DNA from: Polaromonas sp.
GTDB taxonomy: Bacteria > Pseudomonadota > Gammaproteobacteria > Burkholderiales > Burkholderiaceae_C
Direction: 5' to 3'
DNA: 36,700 bases
Assembly: GCF_012927415.1 (NCBI RefSeq)
Contig: NZ_JABBPF010000181.1
Location: 1-36,700, forward strand
The position numbers and the translations under genes were made by a program. A model generated the notes under the pieces. That model saw only the letters and a list, made by a program, of their open reading frames with translations, did no database searches and was not told the origin of the DNA. Each line of letters opens with the position of its first letter. Within the stretch, counting starts at the first letter, position 1. Positions 34,791 through 36,700 of the stretch are shown piece by piece.

Positions 34791-36530
34791 TCAGGCGGCT
34801 GGGTCTTCTTGCAGCCCGAGCTGGTTTTTCATTTCGTCGCGAATCTTGAACTTCTGGATTTTGCCGGTCACCGTCATCGGGAAGCCAGGCACGAAACGAA
34901 TGTAGCGCGGCACCTTGTAGTGTGCAATCTTGCCCTTGCAAAACGCGCGAATCTCTTCCTCGACCAGCGTTTCGCCGGGCCGGATCACGATCCAGGCGCA
35001 CAGTTCTTCGCCGTAACGCTTGTCAGGCAGGCCGACGACCTGAACGTCCTGCACCTTGGGGTGGCGGTATAAAAACTCCTCGATCTCGCGCGGGTAGATG
35101 TTCTCGCCGCCGCGTATCACCATGTCCTTGATTCGGCCGACGATGTTGACGTAGCCCTCCACGTCCATCGTGGCCAGGTCACCGGTGTGCATCCAGGCCT
35201 CGGCATCAATCGCCTCCAGCGTGCGAGCCGGGTCTTCCCAGTAACCGTGCATGACCGAATAACCACGCGTGCAGAGTTCGCCCGAGACGCCGGGCGCGAC
35301 GATCCCGCCGCTTTCGGGGTTAATGATCTTGACCTCCAGGTGTGGCTGCACCAGGCCGACAGTCGAGACGCGCTTGCCAAGGGGCGTGTCGATGGAGCTC
35401 TGGCAGCTCACCGGGCTGGTTTCGGTCATGCCGTAGGCAATCGTGATCTGGCTCAGGTTCATGTCGCTGACCACCCGTTTCATCACCTCGGTCGGGCACG
35501 GCGAGCCGGCCATGATGCCGGTGCGCAGGGTGGACAGGTCGAAATCGGCAAAACGCGGGTGGTCAAGCTCGGCAATGAACATCGTCGGCACGCCATGCAG
35601 GCCGGTGCATTGCTCGTCCTGCACGGTTTGCAGCACGCTCAGCGGCTCGAAGCCGTCGTTCGGATAGACGATGGTCGCGCCATGCGTCAAACAAGCCAGG
35701 TTGCCCAGCACCATGCCGAAGCAGTGGTACAGCGGCACTGGAATGCACAGACGATCGTCCGGCGTCAGCTTCATGGCCTCGCCGATGAAAAAGCCGTTGT
35801 TCAGGATGTTGCGGTGCGTCAGCGTCGCGCCCTTGGGGAAACCGGTGGTGCCACTGGTGAACTGGATATTGATCGGGTCGGTGGCCTTGAGCGTCGCGGC
35901 GACATCAGCCAGCCGCGCATCGTCGGGATTGCCGCTGGCCAGCAGGCTGGAAAAACGCGTCAATCCGGGCTGTTCTTCACCCTGCCCCGCTTCGTCAATC
36001 CAGACCACGGTCTTCAGATGCGGCAGCGCTACGGATTCGAGCTGGCCCGGCTGGCCGTGCGCCCACTCGGGCGCCAACTCGCGCAGCATGCCGAAATAGT
36101 CGCTGGTCTTGAAACGCGCCATGGTGACCAGCGCCTTGCAATCGACCTTGTTCAGCGCGTACTCGACTTCGGCGGTGCGGTAGGCCGGGTTGATGTTGAC
36201 CAGAATCAGCCCGACCTTGGCGGTGGCCAGTTGCAGCAGCACCCACTCAGCGTTGTTGTGCGACCAGATGCCGACGCGCTCGCCGGGCTGCAGGCCCAGG
36301 CCCAGCAACGCGCTGGCCAGTCGATCTGTTTCGCGCTGCAATTCGCCGTAGCTGTAGCGGCGGCCCTGATGCCGGCTCACCAGGGCTTCACGCGCAGGCT
36401 GTCGTGCCGCGACCGCATCAAAAAATGCGCCTATGGGCTGCTCGATCAGCGCCACATCGGTGGCGCCGCGCGCATAGCTGCGCGTGAGGTGAGGGGTTGC
36501 GGTAGTCGATGTGGGAAGCTCTGCGCTCAT
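34791..36530 (-). CDS. AMP-forming acyl-CoA synthetase of the liu operon
   Basis: An ANL-family enzyme of 579 aa that activates a carboxylic acid to its CoA thioester via an acyl-AMP. The P-loop [11 protein letters not shown] begins near residue 224, YGMTETSP follows, and [12 protein letters not shown] and [20 protein letters not shown] mark the hinge. The catalytic Lys is in VTGKIQKF near 557. As first gene of the liu operon it probably activates a short or branched acid such as isovalerate, by inference from neighbours. ATG 36530 has AAGGAG seven bases upstream; the longer frame covers an inverted repeat and is unlikely to be translated. Confidence 0.9.
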   Translation of the reverse strand: MSAELPTSTTATPHLTRSYARGATDVALIEQPIGAFFDAVAARQPAREALVSRHQGRRYSYGELQRETDRLASALLGLGLQPGERVGIWSHNNAEWVLLQLATAKVGLILVNINPAYRTAEVEYALNKVDCKALVTMARFKTSDYFGMLRELAPEWAHGQPGQLESVALPHLKTVVWIDEAGQGEEQPGLTRFSSLLASGNPDDARLADVAATLKATDPINIQFTSGTTGFPKGATLTHRNILNNGFFIGEAMKLTPDDRLCIPVPLYHCFGMVLGNLACLTHGATIVYPNDGFEPLSVLQTVQDEQCTGLHGVPTMFIAELDHPRFADFDLSTLRTGIMAGSPCPTEVMKRVVSDMNLSQITIAYGMTETSPVSCQSSIDTPLGKRVSTVGLVQPHLEVKIINPESGGIVAPGVSGELCTRGYSVMHGYWEDPARTLEAIDAEAWMHTGDLATMDVEGYVNIVGRIKDMVIRGGENIYPREIEEFLYRHPKVQDVQVVGLPDKRYGEELCAWIVIRPGETLVEEEIRAFCKGKIAHYKVPRYIRFVPGFPMTVTGKIQKFKIRDEMKNQLGLQEDPAA

Positions 36531-36563
36531 GATTGTCTCCTTGCCGCCGCCAGCACGGACGGA

Positions 36564-36580
36564 TGCGCCAGTATGGCGCA
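36564..36580. promoter_or_regulatory. Perfect inverted repeat before the liu operon (site 1)
   Basis: TGCGCCA-GTA-TGGCGCA, with 7-bp arms and a 3-bp centre, lies 33 bp upstream of the synthetase start codon in the divergent intergenic region. It may be an operator or a leader hairpin. Confidence 0.45.
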
Positions 36581-36628
36581 TTAGCGGCTCTAAAGTGCGC
36601 TTTTCAATGGCCATGAAGGTTGCAAATC

Positions 36629-36645
36629 GTGCCACATATCGGCAC
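36629..36645. promoter_or_regulatory. Inverted repeat before the liu operon (site 2)
   Basis: GTGCC-N7-GGCAC lies just upstream of the possible divergent regulator start at 36656. The 17-bp span suits a dimeric regulator site. Inferred from symmetry and position only. Confidence 0.35.
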
Positions 36646-36655
36646 ACTTCAAGAT

Positions 36656-36700
36656 ATGCCAACTGTTCCGTTTTCACCCGCCGTGACGCCTATTGCTTTT
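36656..36700 (+). CDS. Possible start of a divergent AraC-type regulator (cut by window edge)
   Basis: ATG 36656 opens a frame [15 protein letters not shown] that runs off the window. The PVTPIAF pattern resembles the N-terminus of AraC-family regulators found next to liu-type operons in Comamonadaceae, as I recall. Only 15 codons are visible and no clear ribosome-binding site precedes it, so both the gene and its family are tentative. Confidence 0.4.
   Translation, partial: MPTVPFSPAVTPIAF

Noticed and set aside
35187..36584. 465-codon open frame on the plus strand
   Set aside because: Antisense to the acyl-CoA synthetase, with no recognisable family and a shadow-like composition.

Overview
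The window looks like chromosomal DNA of a betaproteobacterium of the family Comamonadaceae, most like Polaromonas or a close relative. This rests on protein recall and gene order, not on a search. GC is high, genes are tightly packed, and I see no tRNA, rRNA, CRISPR array, intact insertion sequence or prophage.

Layout. 1-4.5 kb: the 5' end of rplM with a strong promoter, a divergent 23S rRNA methyltransferase gene (rlmJ), then a GbsR/MarR-type regulator with a bd-type (CIO-like) quinol oxidase, cydAB, on the minus strand. 4.6-8.9 kb: a methyl-cycle unit on the minus strand, ahcY-tlyA-metF-rlpA, headed by an S-adenosylhomocysteine (SAH) riboswitch. 8.9-10.7 kb: a HAD phosphatase, a degenerate intergenic stretch and a small lipoprotein. 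10.8-16.8 kb: one very long UvrA-like gene (about 1970 aa) holding two complete UvrA units. 16.9-18.6 kb: a periplasmic ABC amino-acid-type binding protein and a small unknown gene. 18.9-20.6 kb: an MHS-type MFS symporter with a large periplasmic insertion. 20.9-26.2 kb: DUF485 and an ActP-like acetate symporter, facing a cNMP/CBS/DUF294 signalling protein and a DEDDh exonuclease. 26.2-27.7 kb: a DsbA-fold isomerase and a YbaK-DUF1289 fusion. 27.8-36.5 kb: a leucine/isovalerate (liu) catabolic operon (acyl-CoA synthetase, liuB, liuC, a DUF4126 membrane protein, liuD, a GhrA-like reductase, HMG-CoA lyase), with what may be the start of a divergent AraC-type regulator at the right edge.

How genes work together. 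AhcY removes SAH and MetF makes 5-methyl-THF for methionine synthesis; the riboswitch ties this unit to SAH level. LiuB and LiuD form 3-methylcrotonyl-CoA carboxylase, LiuC hydrates its product and HMG-CoA lyase cleaves it to acetyl-CoA and acetoacetate. liuA is not in the window. ActP/DUF485 imports acetate, and the neighbouring CBS/DUF294 and exonuclease pair recurs beside it in other proteobacteria.

Most unusual observation. A degenerate repeat of roughly 45-65 bp occurs at four places. One copy is intergenic. Three lie in frame inside conserved genes (rlmJ, the HAD phosphatase, liuB), always in the same orientation relative to transcription. They code for variable loops absent from, or different in, the homologues I recall. 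This resembles the Rickettsia palindromic elements that insert into proteins. A double-length UvrA, a YbaK-DUF1289 fusion and an SAH riboswitch with a visible competing hairpin are secondary points of interest.
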